DNA of 64,000 nucleotides. Origin: Streptomyces sp. PR69. GTDB taxonomy: Bacteria > Actinomycetota > Actinomycetes > Streptomycetales > Streptomycetaceae. Positions 8,980 through 18,947 of the stretch are shown one piece after another (the first letter of the stretch is position 1; each line of letters begins with the position of its first letter). Location of the stretch: the NCBI RefSeq assembly GCF_026420845.1, contig NZ_JAOWCB010000007.1, forward strand, positions 62,001 through 126,000. Reading direction: 5' to 3'. The notes under the pieces were generated by a model. It did no database searches. It was not told the DNA's origin and saw nothing but the letters and a program-made list of their open reading frames with translations. The position numbers and the translations under genes are program-made.

Positions 8980-9203
8980 TGTCGGCCGGTACCAAGGCGT
9001 CCGAGCTGCGCGAGCTGGGCAACGAGGAGCTTGTTGCCAAGCTTCGCGAGGCCAAGGAAGAGCTGTTCAACCTCCGCTTCCAGGCGGCGACGGGCCAGCT
9101 CGAGAACCACGGCCGGCTGAAGGCCGTCCGCAAGGACATCGCCCGGATCTACACCCTGATGCGTGAGCGCGAGCTGGGCATCGAGACGGTGGAGAACGCC
9201 TGA
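8979..9203 (+). CDS. rpmC: 50S ribosomal protein L29
   Basis: This is a 74-aa two-helix L29 with [27 protein letters not shown] and the conserved [19 protein letters not shown]. It sits beside L23 at the tunnel exit. ATG 8979 overlaps the rplP stop; an overlapping GTG at 8976 would add one residue. The end overlaps rpsQ by one base. Confidence 0.97.
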   Translation: MSAGTKASELRELGNEELVAKLREAKEELFNLRFQAATGQLENHGRLKAVRKDIARIYTLMRERELGIETVENA

Positions 9204-9487
9204 TGAGCGAGAGCAACGTGACTGAAGAGAAGACGCAGCGCGGATTCCGCAAGACCCGTGAGGGTCTGGTCGTCAGCGACAAGATGGACAAGACCGTCGT
9301 CGTCGCCGTCGAGGACCGCGTCAAGCACGCGCTGTACGGCAAGGTCATCCGCCGTACCAACAAGCTCAAGGCGCACGACGAGCAGAACGCCGCGGGCGTC
9401 GGCGACCGCGTCCTCCTCATGGAGACCCGGCCGCTGTCCGCGACCAAGCGCTGGCGCGTCGTCGAGATCCTCGAGAAGGCCAAGTAA
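9203..9487 (+). CDS. rpsQ: 30S ribosomal protein S17
   Basis: This is a 94-aa S17, an OB-fold primary 16S rRNA binder. It has [43 protein letters not shown] and [28 protein letters not shown]. It is the last gene of the tightly overlapping rplV-rpsQ string; a 103-nt structured gap follows. Confidence 0.97.
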   Translation: MSESNVTEEKTQRGFRKTREGLVVSDKMDKTVVVAVEDRVKHALYGKVIRRTNKLKAHDEQNAAGVGDRVLLMETRPLSATKRWRVVEILEKAK

Positions 9488-9493
9488 TCGCTT

Positions 9494-9559
9494 GAAGGGG
9501 TAACCCTTCGAGTTCGTTCCGCCAGGCTCGGCAGGGGCCGCCTCGACAGAGGGCCCCTG
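9494..9559 (+). other. Two hairpins in the rpsQ-rplN gap
   Basis: GAAGGG-gtaa-CCCTTC (9494-9509) and CAGGGGCC...GGCCCCTG (9532-9539 with 9552-9559) are perfect stems just after the rpsQ stop. They mark the S10/spc junction and could act as a partial terminator or a processing site. Confidence 0.5.
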
Positions 9560-9590
9560 TCGGGAACCGGCAGACAATCAGGAGATAGAC

Positions 9591-9959
9591 GTGATCCAGC
9601 AGGAGTCGCGACTGCGCGTCGCCGACAACACTGGTGCGAAGGAAATCCTTTGCATCCGTGTGCTCGGCGGCTCCGGTCGCCGCTACGCGGGCATCGGTGA
9701 CGTCATCGTCGCCACCGTCAAGGACGCGATCCCCGGTGGCAACGTGAAGAAGGGTGACGTCGTCAAGGCGGTCATCGTTCGCACCGTCAAGGAGCGCCGC
9801 CGTCAGGACGGCTCGTACATCCGCTTCGACGAGAACGCCGCCGTCATTCTGAAGAACGACGGCGACCCTCGCGGCACCCGTATCTTCGGCCCCGTGGGCC
9901 GTGAGCTGCGCGAGAAGAAGTTCATGAAGATCATCTCGCTCGCGCCGGAGGTGCTGTAA
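9591..9959 (+). CDS. rplN: 50S ribosomal protein L14
   Basis: This is a 122-aa L14, first gene of the spc block, starting with GTG at 9591 ([48 protein letters not shown]). The length matches the family exactly. L14 forms bridge B8 with the 30S subunit. GGAGA lies upstream. rplX follows after 2 nt. Confidence 0.98.
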   Translation: MIQQESRLRVADNTGAKEILCIRVLGGSGRRYAGIGDVIVATVKDAIPGGNVKKGDVVKAVIVRTVKERRRQDGSYIRFDENAAVILKNDGDPRGTRIFGPVGRELREKKFMKIISLAPEVL

Positions 9960-9961
9960 GC

Positions 9962-10285
9962 ATGAAGATCAAGAAGGGCGACCTGGTTCAGGTCATCACC
10001 GGCAAGGACAAGGGCAAGCAGGGCAAGGTCATCGCGGCCTTCCCCCGCGAGGACCGCGTCCTGGTCGAGGGTGTCAACCGGGTCAAGAAGCACACCAAGG
10101 CGAACCAGCCGGGCCGCGCCTCCCAGGCCGGCGGCATCATCACGGTCGAGGCCCCGATCCACGTGAGCAACGTATCGCTCGTCGTGGAGAAGGACGGCAA
10201 GAAGGTCGTGACCCGTGTCGGTTACCGCTTCGACGAGAACGGCAACAAGATCCGCGTTGCCAAGCGGACGGGTGAGGACATCTGA
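9962..10285 (+). CDS. rplX: 50S ribosomal protein L24
   Basis: This is a 107-aa L24 with the KOW motif ([38 protein letters not shown]) and the following [28 protein letters not shown]. It is an early 50S assembly initiator. It is coupled to rplE by a one-base overlap. Confidence 0.98.
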   Translation: MKIKKGDLVQVITGKDKGKQGKVIAAFPREDRVLVEGVNRVKKHTKANQPGRASQAGGIITVEAPIHVSNVSLVVEKDGKKVVTRVGYRFDENGNKIRVAKRTGEDI

Positions 10286-10842
10286 TGACGACCACCACCA
10301 CGCCGCGCCTCAAGGCGAAGTACCGCGGCGAGATCGTGGACAAGCTGCGTGACGAGTTCAAGTACGAGAACGTCATGCAGGTCCCCGGCCTCGTCAAGAT
10401 CGTGGTCAACATGGGTGTGGGCGACGCCGCCCGCGACTCCAAGCTGATCGAGGGCGCCATCAAGGACCTCGCCACGATCACCGGCCAGAAGCCCGCCGTG
10501 ACCAAGGCCCGCAAGTCCATCGCGCAGTTCAAGCTGCGCGAGGGCCAGCCGATCGGCGCCCACGTCACGCTCCGTGGCGACCGCATGTGGGAGTTCCTGG
10601 ACCGCACCCTGTCGCTCGCGCTGCCGCGCATCCGCGACTTCCGCGGTCTGTCCCCCAAGCAGTTCGACGGCCGTGGCAACTACACCTTCGGTCTCACCGA
10701 GCAGGTCATGTTCCACGAGATCGACCAGGACAAGATCGACCGCGTCCGGGGTATGGACATCACCGTGGTGACCACGGCGACCAACGACGCTGAGGGCCGC
10801 GCGCTCCTCCGTCACCTCGGCTTCCCGTTCAAGGAGGCGTAA
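10285..10842 (+). CDS. rplE: 50S ribosomal protein L5
   Basis: This is a 185-aa L5 with [48 protein letters not shown] and [31 protein letters not shown]. It binds 5S rRNA in the central protuberance. The length is standard, and rpsZ follows after 5 nt. Confidence 0.98.
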   Translation: MTTTTTPRLKAKYRGEIVDKLRDEFKYENVMQVPGLVKIVVNMGVGDAARDSKLIEGAIKDLATITGQKPAVTKARKSIAQFKLREGQPIGAHVTLRGDRMWEFLDRTLSLALPRIRDFRGLSPKQFDGRGNYTFGLTEQVMFHEIDQDKIDRVRGMDITVVTTATNDAEGRALLRHLGFPFKEA

Positions 10843-10847
10843 GCGAG

Positions 10848-11033
10848 ATGGCGAAGAAGGCTCTGATCGCGAAGGCTGCTCGCAAGCCCAAGTTCGGCGT
10901 GCGTGCGTACACCCGCTGCCAGCGCTGCGGTCGTCCGCACTCCGTGTACCGCAAGTTCGGCCTCTGCCGTGTGTGCCTCCGTGAGATGGCTCACCGCGGC
11001 GAGCTGCCGGGCGTGACCAAGAGCTCCTGGTAA
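10848..11033 (+). CDS. rpsZ: 30S ribosomal protein S14, type Z (zinc-binding)
   Basis: This is a 61-aa short S14. The C-x2-C...C-x2-C zinc ribbon is intact ([34 protein letters not shown]), so it is the zinc-containing C+ form. A zinc-free S14 paralogue under Zur control usually exists elsewhere in Streptomyces genomes; it is not in this window. It is in the spc operon directly after rplE. Confidence 0.97.
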   Translation: MAKKALIAKAARKPKFGVRAYTRCQRCGRPHSVYRKFGLCRVCLREMAHRGELPGVTKSSW

Positions 11034-11256
11034 TCCCGTACGCCGCAAGGCAGTACAGGGATGACCAGACGCTCTCGGTAAGCAACTGGGTCGGCGGAGC
11101 CCCGCCCCGCATGCCGTAGGCTTGCGGGGTTGGGCGTCCGCCGCCCCTACCGACTTACTACGCCGTAGGTCCCCGTGCCGCACCCGTCCCGTCTCGGATC
11201 GGGGAGAGGGATGGCACAGACAGGAAACCCCGGCGAGAGAGGCCGAAGGCCAATTC

Positions 11257-11655
11257 ATGACCATGACTGATCCGATCGCAGACATGCTCACGCGTCTGCG
11301 GAACGCGAACTCGGCATACCACGACACCGTCGTGATGCCGCACAGCAAGATCAAGTCGCACATCGCGGAGATCCTCCAGCAGGAGGGCTTCATCACCGGC
11401 TGGCGGGTCGAGGACGCCGAGGTCGGCAAGAACCTCGTCCTGGAGCTGAAGTTCGGCCCCAACCGGGAGCGTTCGATCGCCGGCATCAAGCGCATCTCCA
11501 AGCCGGGTCTGCGCGTGTACGCGAAGTCCAACAACCTGCCGAAGGTGCTCGGCGGCCTGGGCGTGGCGATCATCTCCACGTCCCACGGCCTCCTGACCGG
11601 CCAGCAGGCGCAGAAGAAGGGCGTGGGTGGGGAAGTCCTCGCCTACGTCTGGTAG
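11257..11655 (+). CDS. rpsH: 30S ribosomal protein S8
   Basis: This is a 132-aa S8 from ATG 11257 ([40 protein letters not shown]). It has the C-terminal signature [33 protein letters not shown]. The longer frame to 11122 runs into the leader. A 223-nt gap with a CCCCGCA/TGCGGGG stem (11105-11129) precedes it, so a separate promoter or processing site is possible. In E. coli S8 is the spc repressor; its target was not identified here. Confidence 0.97.
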   Translation: MTMTDPIADMLTRLRNANSAYHDTVVMPHSKIKSHIAEILQQEGFITGWRVEDAEVGKNLVLELKFGPNRERSIAGIKRISKPGLRVYAKSNNLPKVLGGLGVAIISTSHGLLTGQQAQKKGVGGEVLAYVW

Positions 11656-11676
11656 TCGGGAACGGAGGAAAAGCTC

Positions 11677-12216
11677 ATGTCGCGAATCGGCAAGCTCCCC
11701 ATCCAGGTTCCCGCCGGTGTGGACGTCACCATCGAGGGCCGCACGGTCACGGTGAAGGGTTCCAAGGGCACCCTGAGCCACACCGTCGCTGCGCCGATCG
11801 AGATTGTTAAGGGCGAGGACGGCACCCTCCAGGTGACCCGCCCCAACGACGAGCGTCAGAACAAGGCCCTGCACGGCCTGTCCCGCACGCTGGTGGCGAA
11901 CATGATCACCGGCGTGACCCAGGGTTACACCAAGGCGCTCGAGATCAGCGGTGTCGGTTACCGCGTTGCCGCGAAGGGCTCCAACCTGGAGTTCCAGCTC
12001 GGCTACAGCCACCCGATCCTGGTGGAGGCCCCCGAGGGCATCTCCTTCAAGGTCGAGTCGCCGACCAAGTTCTCGGTCGAGGGCATCGACAAGCAGAAGG
12101 TCGGCGAGGTCGCCGCGAACATCCGCAAGCTGCGCAAGCCCGACCCGTACAAGGCCAAGGGCGTCAAGTACGCGGGCGAGGTCATCCGCCGCAAGGTCGG
12201 AAAGGCGGGTAAGTAA
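11677..12216 (+). CDS. rplF: 50S ribosomal protein L6
   Basis: This is a 179-aa L6 with two related domains. The start is [31 protein letters not shown] and the C-terminal signature is [27 protein letters not shown]. It lies by the GTPase-associated centre. It has a good AGGAGGA-like Shine-Dalgarno, and rplR follows after 3 nt. Confidence 0.98.
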   Translation: MSRIGKLPIQVPAGVDVTIEGRTVTVKGSKGTLSHTVAAPIEIVKGEDGTLQVTRPNDERQNKALHGLSRTLVANMITGVTQGYTKALEISGVGYRVAAKGSNLEFQLGYSHPILVEAPEGISFKVESPTKFSVEGIDKQKVGEVAANIRKLRKPDPYKAKGVKYAGEVIRRKVGKAGK

Positions 12217-12219
12217 GCC

Positions 12220-12603
12220 ATGGCATACGGTGTGAAGATCGCTAAGGGTGACGCGTACAAGCGCGCTGCCAAGAAGCGCCGCCACATCCGCATCCGCAAG
12301 CAGGTGTCGGGCACGGCCGAGCGTCCTCGCCTGGTCGTCACGCGCTCCAACCGCGGTATCACCGCTCAGGTCATCGACGACAGCAAGGGCCACACCCTGG
12401 CGTCGGCGTCGCACCTGGACGCGTCCATCCGCGGTGGCGAGGGCGACAAGTCCGAGAAGGCCAAGCAGGTCGGCGCCCTGGTCGCCGAGCGTGCCAAGGC
12501 CGCGGGTGTCGAGGCCGTCGTGTTCGACCGCGGTGGCAACAAGTACGCCGGGCGCATCGCCGCCCTGGCGGACGCCGCCCGCGAAGCCGGGCTCAAGTTC
12601 TGA
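12220..12603 (+). CDS. rplR: 50S ribosomal protein L18
   Basis: This is a 127-aa L18 with a basic N-terminus ([41 protein letters not shown]) and the ending [28 protein letters not shown]. It binds 5S rRNA with L5. The length is normal. A 41-nt gap with a GAGAGG site leads to rpsE. Confidence 0.98.
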   Translation: MAYGVKIAKGDAYKRAAKKRRHIRIRKQVSGTAERPRLVVTRSNRGITAQVIDDSKGHTLASASHLDASIRGGEGDKSEKAKQVGALVAERAKAAGVEAVVFDRGGNKYAGRIAALADAAREAGLKF

Positions 12604-12644
12604 GCCGCTTGTCGTAGCTAGCGGAAAAGAGAGAGGTAAATCCA

Positions 12645-13250
12645 ATGGCTGGACCCCAGCGCCGCGGAAGCGGTGCCGGTGGCGGCGAGCGGCGGGACCG
12701 GAAGGGCCGTGACGGCGGCGCAGCTGCCGCCGAGAAGACCGCGTACGTTGAGCGCGTCGTCGCGATCAACCGCGTCGCCAAGGTTGTGAAGGGTGGTCGT
12801 CGCTTCAGCTTCACCGCGCTGGTCGTGGTGGGCGACGGTGACGGCACCGTGGGTGTCGGCTACGGCAAGGCCAAGGAGGTGCCGGCCGCCATCGCCAAGG
12901 GCGTTGAGGAGGCCAAGAAGCACTTCTTCAAGGTCCCCCGTATCCAGGGCACCATCCCGCACCCGATCGAGGAGCGCTGCGCTGCCGGTCAGGTGCTGCT
13001 GCGCCCGGCTTCCCCGGGTACCGGCGTTATCGCCGGCGGCCCGGTGCGTGCGGTGCTTGAGTGCGCCGGCATCCACGATGTGCTGTCGAAGTCGCTTGGC
13101 TCCGACAACGCGATCAACATCGTGCACGCGACCGTGGCGGCCCTGAAGGGCCTGCAGCGTCCCGAGGAGATCGCGGCCCGCCGCGGTCTGCCGCTTGAGG
13201 ACGTCGCCCCCGCGGCTCTGCTGCGTGCGCGTGCCGGGGCGGGTGCGTAA
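12645..13250 (+). CDS. rpsE: 30S ribosomal protein S5
   Basis: This is a 201-aa S5. A 30-residue Gly/Arg-rich N-terminus precedes the double-stranded-RNA-binding domain ([59 protein letters not shown]). A C-terminal domain follows with [48 protein letters not shown]. It is a fidelity-related 30S protein. It overlaps rpmD by one base. Confidence 0.98.
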   Translation: MAGPQRRGSGAGGGERRDRKGRDGGAAAAEKTAYVERVVAINRVAKVVKGGRRFSFTALVVVGDGDGTVGVGYGKAKEVPAAIAKGVEEAKKHFFKVPRIQGTIPHPIEERCAAGQVLLRPASPGTGVIAGGPVRAVLECAGIHDVLSKSLGSDNAINIVHATVAALKGLQRPEEIAARRGLPLEDVAPAALLRARAGAGA

Positions 13251-13432
13251 TGGCCCGCCTCAAGATCACGCAGACGAAGTCGTACATCGGCAGCAAGCAG
13301 AACCACCGTGACACGCTGCGTTCGCTTGGCCTGAAGAAGGTCAACGACGTGGTCGTCAAGGAGGACCGTCCTGAGTTCCGCGGCATGGTGCACACCGTCC
13401 GCCACCTCGTGACGGTCGAGGAGGTCGACTGA
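13250..13432 (+). CDS. rpmD: 50S ribosomal protein L30
   Basis: This is a 60-aa L30: [54 protein letters not shown]. It is coupled to rpsE (TAATG) and followed by rplO after 2 nt. The length and pattern are standard. Confidence 0.98.
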   Translation: MARLKITQTKSYIGSKQNHRDTLRSLGLKKVNDVVVKEDRPEFRGMVHTVRHLVTVEEVD

Positions 13433-13434
13433 TC

Positions 13435-13890
13435 ATGGCGGAGCAGAACCCGCTCAAGATCCACAACCTCCGTCCCGCCCCGGGCGCCAAGACCGCCAAG
13501 ACCCGTGTCGGTCGTGGTGAGGCGTCGAAGGGTAAGACGGCCGGTCGTGGCACCAAGGGCACCAAGGCCCGCTACCAGGTTCCGGAGCGCTTCGAGGGTG
13601 GGCAGATGCCCCTCCACATGCGCCTCCCGAAGCTCAAGGGCTTCAAGAACCCGTTCCGCACCGAGTACCAGGTCGTGAACCTGGACAAGCTCGCGGCCCT
13701 CTACCCCGAGGGTGGCGAGGTCACCGTGGCCGACCTGGTCGCCAAGGGTGCGGTGCGCAAGAACAGCCTCGTCAAGGTCCTTGGCCAGGGCGAGATCTCC
13801 GTGGCGCTGCAGGTGACGGTTGACGCCGTCTCCGGCTCCGCCAAGGAGAAGATTGCCGCCGCCGGCGGCTCCGTCACCGAGCTCGTCTGA
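13435..13890 (+). CDS. rplO: 50S ribosomal protein L15
   Basis: This is a 151-aa L15 with the Gly-rich N-terminus ([39 protein letters not shown]) and the C-terminal fold [25 protein letters not shown]. It is the last r-protein gene before secY. Unlike in E. coli, a strong terminator separates it from secY. Confidence 0.98.
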   Translation: MAEQNPLKIHNLRPAPGAKTAKTRVGRGEASKGKTAGRGTKGTKARYQVPERFEGGQMPLHMRLPKLKGFKNPFRTEYQVVNLDKLAALYPEGGEVTVADLVAKGAVRKNSLVKVLGQGEISVALQVTVDAVSGSAKEKIAAAGGSVTELV

Positions 13891-13920
13891 TCCGAGCCGA
13901 CTCGATGGCGTGAACACTTA

Positions 13921-13952
13921 CCGGGGATGCCTCGCAAAAGGGGCATCCCCGG
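13921..13952 (+). terminator. Terminator between rplO and secY
   Basis: A perfect 11-bp stem, CCGGGGATGCC (13921-13931) with GGCATCCCCGG (13942-13952), surrounds a 10-nt loop and is followed by a T-rich stretch. It implies that secY has its own promoter within 13953-14124. Confidence 0.8.
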
Positions 13953-14124
13953 TTGGTCGTTCCTAGGGGGGCACGGTCGCCGGTAAGGTGGCGTGCACTG
14001 TTAACTTCAGCCCTGTGTGCCCACTTGGGCCACGGGGCCGTCATTGACCGCTAACTGACAAATATTCGTCGATCCTCAAGACCGTCACCTCTGACGCAGT
14101 AGCGCGGGGGTCGCAGGAGGCACC

Positions 14125-15444
14125 GTGCTCACCGCGTTCGCCCGGGCGTTCCAGACGCCCGACCTGCGCAAGAAGCTGCTCTTCACGCTCGCCATCATCG
14201 TGCTGTACCGGCTGGGGTCCCACATCCCGATCCCCGGCGTCAGCTATCAGAATGTGCAGATCTGTGTCGACGCGGCCTCGCGAGGCAACAACAGCCTGTT
14301 CGGCCTGGTGAACATGTTCAGCGGTGGAGCGCTGCTGCAGATCACCATCTTCGCGCTCGGCATCATGCCGTACATCACGGCGAGCATTATCCTGCAGCTG
14401 CTGACCGTGGTGATCCCGCGCCTGGAGGCCCTGAAGAAGGAGGGCCAGGCCGGCACCGCGAAGATCACGCAGTACACGCGTTATCTCACCGTCGCCCTGG
14501 CCGTGCTCCAGGGCACCGGCCTGGTGGCCACCGCCCGCAGCGGCGCGCTCTTCCCGAGCTGCCCGGTGCGCGACCAGATCGTCCCGGACCAGTCGATCTT
14601 CACCACCGTCGTCATGGTGATCACCATGACCGCGGGCACCGCCGCCGTGATGTGGCTCGGCGAGCTGATCACCGACCGCGGCATCGGCAACGGCATGTCC
14701 ATCCTGATGTTCATCTCCATCGCCGCCGGCTTCCCCGGCGCGCTGTGGGCCATCAAGAAGAGCGGCAGCCTCGCCCAGGGCTGGATCGAGTTCGGCACGG
14801 TCATCCTGATCGGCTTTGTGATGGTGGGGCTCGTCGTCTTCGTCGAACAGGCCCAGCGCCGTATCCCCGTCCAGTACGCGAAGCGCATGATCGGCCGCCG
14901 TTCGTACGGCGGAACCTCCACCTACATCCCGCTGAAGGTGAACCAGGCGGGTGTGATTCCCGTCATCTTCGCCTCGTCGCTGCTCTACATCCCGGCGCTC
15001 GTCGCACAGTTCTCCAACTCGGACTCGGCCTGGAAGCGGTGGATCGAGGCGCACTTCGTACGGGGTGACCACCCGTATTACATCGCCACGTACTTCGTCC
15101 TCATCGTGTTCTTCGCCTTCTTCTATGTGGCGATCTCGTTCAACCCCGAGGACGTCGCGGACAACATGAAGAAGTATGGTGGCTTCATCCCGGGCATCCG
15201 GGCTGGCCGACCGACCGCTGAGTATCTGAGCTATGTGCTCAACCGGATCACCTGGCCGGGCTCGCTGTACCTGGGCCTGATCGCTCTTGTGCCGACGATG
15301 GCGTTGGCAGGCTTCGGCGGCGCAAACCAGAACTTCCCCTTCGGCGGGACAAGCATCCTCATCATCGTGGGTGTGGGTCTGGAGACCGTGAAGCAGATCG
15401 AGAGCCAGCTCCAGCAGCGCAACTACGAAGGGTTCCTCCGCTGA
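14125..15444 (+). CDS. secY: Protein translocase subunit SecY
   Basis: This is a 439-aa multispanning membrane protein with ten predicted helices. The amphipathic start [31 protein letters not shown], the plug region after it, and [19 protein letters not shown] in the cytosolic loop (C4) are typical. It forms the Sec channel with SecE/SecG and docks SecA and ribosomes. The GTG at 14125 has GGAGG at five bases. Its stop shares one base with the adk start, so adenylate kinase is coupled, as in many Gram-positives. Confidence 0.98.
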   Translation: MLTAFARAFQTPDLRKKLLFTLAIIVLYRLGSHIPIPGVSYQNVQICVDAASRGNNSLFGLVNMFSGGALLQITIFALGIMPYITASIILQLLTVVIPRLEALKKEGQAGTAKITQYTRYLTVALAVLQGTGLVATARSGALFPSCPVRDQIVPDQSIFTTVVMVITMTAGTAAVMWLGELITDRGIGNGMSILMFISIAAGFPGALWAIKKSGSLAQGWIEFGTVILIGFVMVGLVVFVEQAQRRIPVQYAKRMIGRRSYGGTSTYIPLKVNQAGVIPVIFASSLLYIPALVAQFSNSDSAWKRWIEAHFVRGDHPYYIATYFVLIVFFAFFYVAISFNPEDVADNMKKYGGFIPGIRAGRPTAEYLSYVLNRITWPGSLYLGLIALVPTMALAGFGGANQNFPFGGTSILIIVGVGLETVKQIESQLQQRNYEGFLR

Positions 15445-16103
15445 TGCGAATCGTCCTCGTCGGGCCTCCGGGCGCCGGCAAGGGAACGCAGGCCGCGTAC
15501 CTTGCCGAGAACCTGTCGATCCCGCACATCTCCACGGGCGACCTCTTCCGCGCCAACATCAGCCAGGGCACGGAGCTGGGGCTCAAGGCCAAGGCGTACA
15601 TGGACGCGGGCGATCTGGTGCCGGACGAGGTCACCATCGGCATGGCCAAGGACCGCATGGAGGAGCCGGACGCCGAGCAGGGCTTCCTGCTGGACGGCTT
15701 CCCGCGCAATGTCTCGCAGGCCGAGGCGCTCGACGCGACGCTGAAGTCCGAGGGCATGACGCTGGACGCGGTGCTGGACCTGGAGGTCCCGGAGGACGAG
15801 GTGGTCAAGCGGATCGCCGGCCGCCGGATCTGCCGCAATGACTCCAGCCATGTCTTCCATGTGACGTACTCCCCGGCGAAGACCGAGGGCGTCTGCGACG
15901 TCTGCGGCGGCGAGCTCTACCAGCGGGACGACGACTCCGAGGAGACCGTCCGCAAGCGGCTTGAGGTCTACCACACGCAGACCGAGCCGATCATCGACTA
16001 CTACAAGGCCCAGGGCCTGGTGGTCACCATCTCCGCGCTGGGCAAGGTCACCGAGGTGACGCAGCGGGCGATGGAGGCGCTGAAGAAGTCCGGCCAGGAC
16101 TGA
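15444..16103 (+). CDS. adk: Adenylate kinase, long-lid form
   Basis: This is a 219-aa kinase (AMP + ATP to 2 ADP). The P-loop [10 protein letters not shown] is at residues 7-16, and the NMP region is STGDLFR with [11 protein letters not shown]. The LID has [14 protein letters not shown]...[16 protein letters not shown]. The LID keeps three cysteines and a His where the Bacillus zinc-type enzyme has C-x2-C...C-x2-C/D, so zinc binding is possible but altered. It is coupled to secY by a one-base overlap and followed by map. Confidence 0.97.
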   Translation: MRIVLVGPPGAGKGTQAAYLAENLSIPHISTGDLFRANISQGTELGLKAKAYMDAGDLVPDEVTIGMAKDRMEEPDAEQGFLLDGFPRNVSQAEALDATLKSEGMTLDAVLDLEVPEDEVVKRIAGRRICRNDSSHVFHVTYSPAKTEGVCDVCGGELYQRDDDSEETVRKRLEVYHTQTEPIIDYYKAQGLVVTISALGKVTEVTQRAMEALKKSGQD

Positions 16104-16225
16104 GGCGAGTCTTTCCCGGTACGGCCGCGGTGTCCGCTGGACGCCGCGGCCGTACTGTTGAGCACATGAGCACGGAGCCCGGCGAGGCTTGAGCAGACAC
16201 GACGATGGCGGAAGGCAGCAGAGGC

Positions 16226-17062
16226 ATGGTGCAGATCAAGACCCCGGAGCAGATCGCGAAAATGCGCGAGGCGGGGCTGGTCGTCGCCGCCATCCACGCC
16301 GCGACCCGCGAGGCGGCGGTCCCCGGCGCCACGACCAGGGATCTGGACGAGGTCGCCCGCAAGGTGATCGCCGACCATGGGGCGAAGTCGAACTTCCTCG
16401 GGTACGGCGGGTTCCCCGCGACCATCTGCACCTCGGTCAACGAGGTCGTCGTCCACGGCATCCCCAGTGAGGACGTCGTCCTCAAGGACGGCGACATCAT
16501 TTCCATCGACGCGGGCGCCATCGTCGACGGCTGGCACGGCGACGCCGCGTACACCGCCTTCGTGGGCTCCGGGCACGCCCCGGAGCTGATCGAGCTCTCC
16601 CGGGTGACCCAGGAGTCGATGTGGGCGGGCATCGCCGCGATGAAGAACGGCAACCGGCTGGTCGACATCTCGCGCGCCATTGAGACGTACATCCGCCGCC
16701 AGCCGCGGCCGGCTACGGGCAAGTACGGGATCATCGAGGAGTACGGGGGCCACGGCATCGGCAGCGAGATGCACATGGACCCGCATCTGCTGAACTACGT
16801 CACCCGGAAGCGCGGGCGCGGTCCGAAGCTGGTCCCCGGCTTCTGCCTGGCCATCGAGCCGATGGTCTCGCTGGGCACCCCGCACACCGAGGTCCTTGAG
16901 GACGACTGGACGGTCATCACGACGGACGGCACCTGGTCCTCGCACTGGGAGCACTCGGTGGCGCTGACGGAGGACGGTCCGCTGGTGCTGACGGCGGTCG
17001 ACGGAGGCAAGGCGAAGCTCGCGGAACTGGGCGTGACCGCGGCGCCGGACCCCCTGGGCTGA
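16226..17062 (+). CDS. map: Type I methionine aminopeptidase
   Basis: This is a 278-aa MetAP that removes initiator methionine from nascent proteins. All metal ligands are visible: SIDAGAIVDGWHGDAA (two Asp), GGHGIGSEMH (His), AIEPMV (Glu) and HWEHSVAL (Glu). The ATG at 16226 gives the usual start MVQIKTPEQIAKMREAGLVV and has GGAAGG ten bases upstream; ATG 16205 adds seven residues without a ribosome site. It follows adk in the standard actinobacterial order. Confidence 0.95.
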   Translation: MVQIKTPEQIAKMREAGLVVAAIHAATREAAVPGATTRDLDEVARKVIADHGAKSNFLGYGGFPATICTSVNEVVVHGIPSEDVVLKDGDIISIDAGAIVDGWHGDAAYTAFVGSGHAPELIELSRVTQESMWAGIAAMKNGNRLVDISRAIETYIRRQPRPATGKYGIIEEYGGHGIGSEMHMDPHLLNYVTRKRGRGPKLVPGFCLAIEPMVSLGTPHTEVLEDDWTVITTDGTWSSHWEHSVALTEDGPLVLTAVDGGKAKLAELGVTAAPDPLG

Positions 17063-17170
17063 GCGCCGGTACACCCCTCGGGCCGAGCCTGTGCCTCTTT
17101 TGGCTTAAGGCCCCCCGTGCTCCGTACACCCACAGCTTAAGAATCTTGTACGTTGGGCAGACTCCCCGGA

Positions 17171-17200
17171 TTCGTCTTTTCCGGGAGCCTCACGTAGACT
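17171..17200 (+). promoter_or_regulatory. Candidate infA promoter
   Basis: TTCGTC (17171) and TAGACT (17195-17200) are separated by 18 bp, 90 nt before the infA start. They fit the loose HrdB consensus (-10 TAgaCT type). A 227-nt gap after map makes a separate promoter likely. Confidence 0.4.
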
Positions 17201-17289
17201 GATGCGTCGGCTCTCGTGTATCCGCATGCCCTCACATGGGAAGCGGTCCCGCGGGAGCTGATCAAGGTAGCCGATCCGAAGGGCGAAGC

Positions 17290-17511
17290 GTGGCCAAGAA
17301 GCAAGGTGCCATCGAGATCGAGGGCACCGTGATCGAGTCCCTCCCGAACGCCATGTTCAAGGTGGAGCTCCAAAACGGTCACAAGGTCCTCGCGCACATT
17401 TCCGGCAAGATGCGGATGCACTACATCCGTATCCTTCCGGACGACCGGGTCGTCGTGGAGCTTTCCCCGTACGACCTGACGCGTGGACGGATCGTCTACC
17501 GCTACAAGTAG
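17290..17511 (+). CDS. infA: Translation initiation factor IF-1
   Basis: This is a 73-aa S1/OB-fold protein read from GTG 17290 ([72 protein letters not shown]). It occupies the ribosomal A site during initiation. The GTG start gives the exact family length; the upstream in-frame ATG is leader. GAAGGG lies upstream. rpmJ follows 59 nt on. Confidence 0.97.
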   Translation: MAKKQGAIEIEGTVIESLPNAMFKVELQNGHKVLAHISGKMRMHYIRILPDDRVVVELSPYDLTRGRIVYRYK

Positions 17512-17570
17512 ATCTTGTCGGCGCCCTGTCCTACGGGGCGTGGACACTGACCCGGAGAACCTCACATCCC

Positions 17571-17684
17571 ATGAAGGTCAAGCCGAGCGTCAAGAAGATC
17601 TGCGACAAGTGCAAGGTGATCCGCCGCCACGGCCGGGTCATGGTCATCTGTGACAACCTGCGCCACAAGCAGCGCCAGGGCTGA
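17571..17684 (+). CDS. rpmJ: 50S ribosomal protein L36
   Basis: This is a 37-aa protein, [19 protein letters not shown] followed by [18 protein letters not shown]. The zinc ribbon C-x2-C-x12-C-x4-H is complete, so it is the C+ form. It sits in its standard place between infA and rpsM. A 216-nt gap follows. Confidence 0.96.
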   Translation: MKVKPSVKKICDKCKVIRRHGRVMVICDNLRHKQRQG

Positions 17685-17900
17685 CGCACGACCATCACCG
17701 CCTCGCACGCGAGATCGCAGTTCTTCGCGCGACGCACCACATGTACATACGCAGGGCCCGCCTGGCCAGTGCACCGCACAACGGCCGGCGACACCTCCGG
17801 CGGAGGCCGGGGACCAGGCCGTACCACTCTCCTCACGGGGAGGGTCGGCGGCCGTGGAGCGGCTCTGCTGAAGACCTCCGCATAGCAACAGGAGCCATGA

Positions 17901-18281
17901 ATGGCACGCCTTGAAGGCGTTGACCTCCCGCGCGACAAGCGCATCGAGGTCGCCCTCACTTACGTGTTCGGCATCGGGCGCACCCGGTCCCAGGAGACCC
18001 TCGCCGCCACCGGTGTCGACCCCAACACCCGTGTTCGTGACCTGGCCGAAGAGGACCTGGTCAAGATCCGCGAGTACGTGGACGTCAACTTCCAGACCGA
18101 AGGTGACCTCCGCCGCGACATCCAGGCCAACATCCGCCGCAAGGTCGAGATCGGCTGCTACCAGGGTCTGCGTCACCGCCGTGGCCTGCCGGTCCGCGGT
18201 CAGCGCACCAGCACGAACGCCCGTACCCGCAAGGGCCCGCGTCGCGCCATCGCCGGCAAGAAGAAGCCGGGCAAGAAGTAG
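17901..18281 (+). CDS. rpsM: 30S ribosomal protein S13
   Basis: This is a 126-aa S13 with [39 protein letters not shown] and the basic tail [36 protein letters not shown] that reaches the P-site tRNA. It follows an ACAGGAG site. It is first in the alpha block here; rpsD is absent from this cluster, as in other Streptomyces. Confidence 0.98.
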   Translation: MARLEGVDLPRDKRIEVALTYVFGIGRTRSQETLAATGVDPNTRVRDLAEEDLVKIREYVDVNFQTEGDLRRDIQANIRRKVEIGCYQGLRHRRGLPVRGQRTSTNARTRKGPRRAIAGKKKPGKK

Positions 18282-18349
18282 TCCGCAGCCAGGACGCTCA
18301 TCAGCGGTCTTCGCTGTAGGACCGACCACCTCCCCGTAGGAGTAAAAGG

Positions 18350-18754
18350 ATGCCCCCCAAGGGACGTCAGGGCGCAGCCAAGAAGGTGCGCCGCAAGGAA
18401 AAGAAGAACGTCGCTCACGGCCACGCGCACATCAAGAGCACGTTCAACAACACGATCGTGTCGATCACGGACCCGACCGGCAACGTGATCTCCTGGGCCT
18501 CCGCCGGCCACGTCGGCTTCAAGGGCTCGCGCAAGTCCACCCCGTTCGCCGCGCAGATGGCCGCCGAGTCGGCCGCGCGCCGCGCGCAGGAGCACGGCAT
18601 GCGCAAGGTCGACGTCTTTGTGAAGGGTCCCGGCTCCGGCCGTGAGACCGCGATCCGCTCCCTCCAGGCCACCGGCCTTGAGGTCGGCTCGATCCAGGAC
18701 GTCACCCCGACCCCGCACAACGGCTGCCGCCCGCCGAAGCGCCGCCGCGTCTGA
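18350..18754 (+). CDS. rpsK: 30S ribosomal protein S11
   Basis: This is a 134-aa S11 with [48 protein letters not shown] and the C-terminal [18 protein letters not shown]. It is part of the 30S platform by the mRNA exit. TAGGAG lies upstream. The next gene, rpoA, begins 193 nt on. Confidence 0.98.
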   Translation: MPPKGRQGAAKKVRRKEKKNVAHGHAHIKSTFNNTIVSITDPTGNVISWASAGHVGFKGSRKSTPFAAQMAAESAARRAQEHGMRKVDVFVKGPGSGRETAIRSLQATGLEVGSIQDVTPTPHNGCRPPKRRRV

Positions 18755-18842
18755 CGCGGTGCGCTCTCCGCGCGAGCGGAGGTGAACCGCGCGCGCACGC
18801 ACGCCGTCGCGTCTGATGCGCGTCGCTTCACCTGGGTGTTCC

Positions 18843-18874
18843 GGGCGGTACGGCTCGAAAGGGCCGTGCCGCCC
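18843..18874 (+). other. Hairpin in the rpsK-rpoA leader
   Basis: GGGCGGTACGGC pairs with GCCGTGCCGCCC (12 bp, one G-U) around an 8-nt loop, 74 nt before rpoA. It may be an attenuator or a processing signal that sets rpoA level. Confidence 0.5.
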
Positions 18875-18947
18875 GTACCCTTGCAGTACGCAGTACCCGT
18901 CGGGCGTCAAATAGCGGGCGCCCACGACTGAAGGATCTGATCCACAC

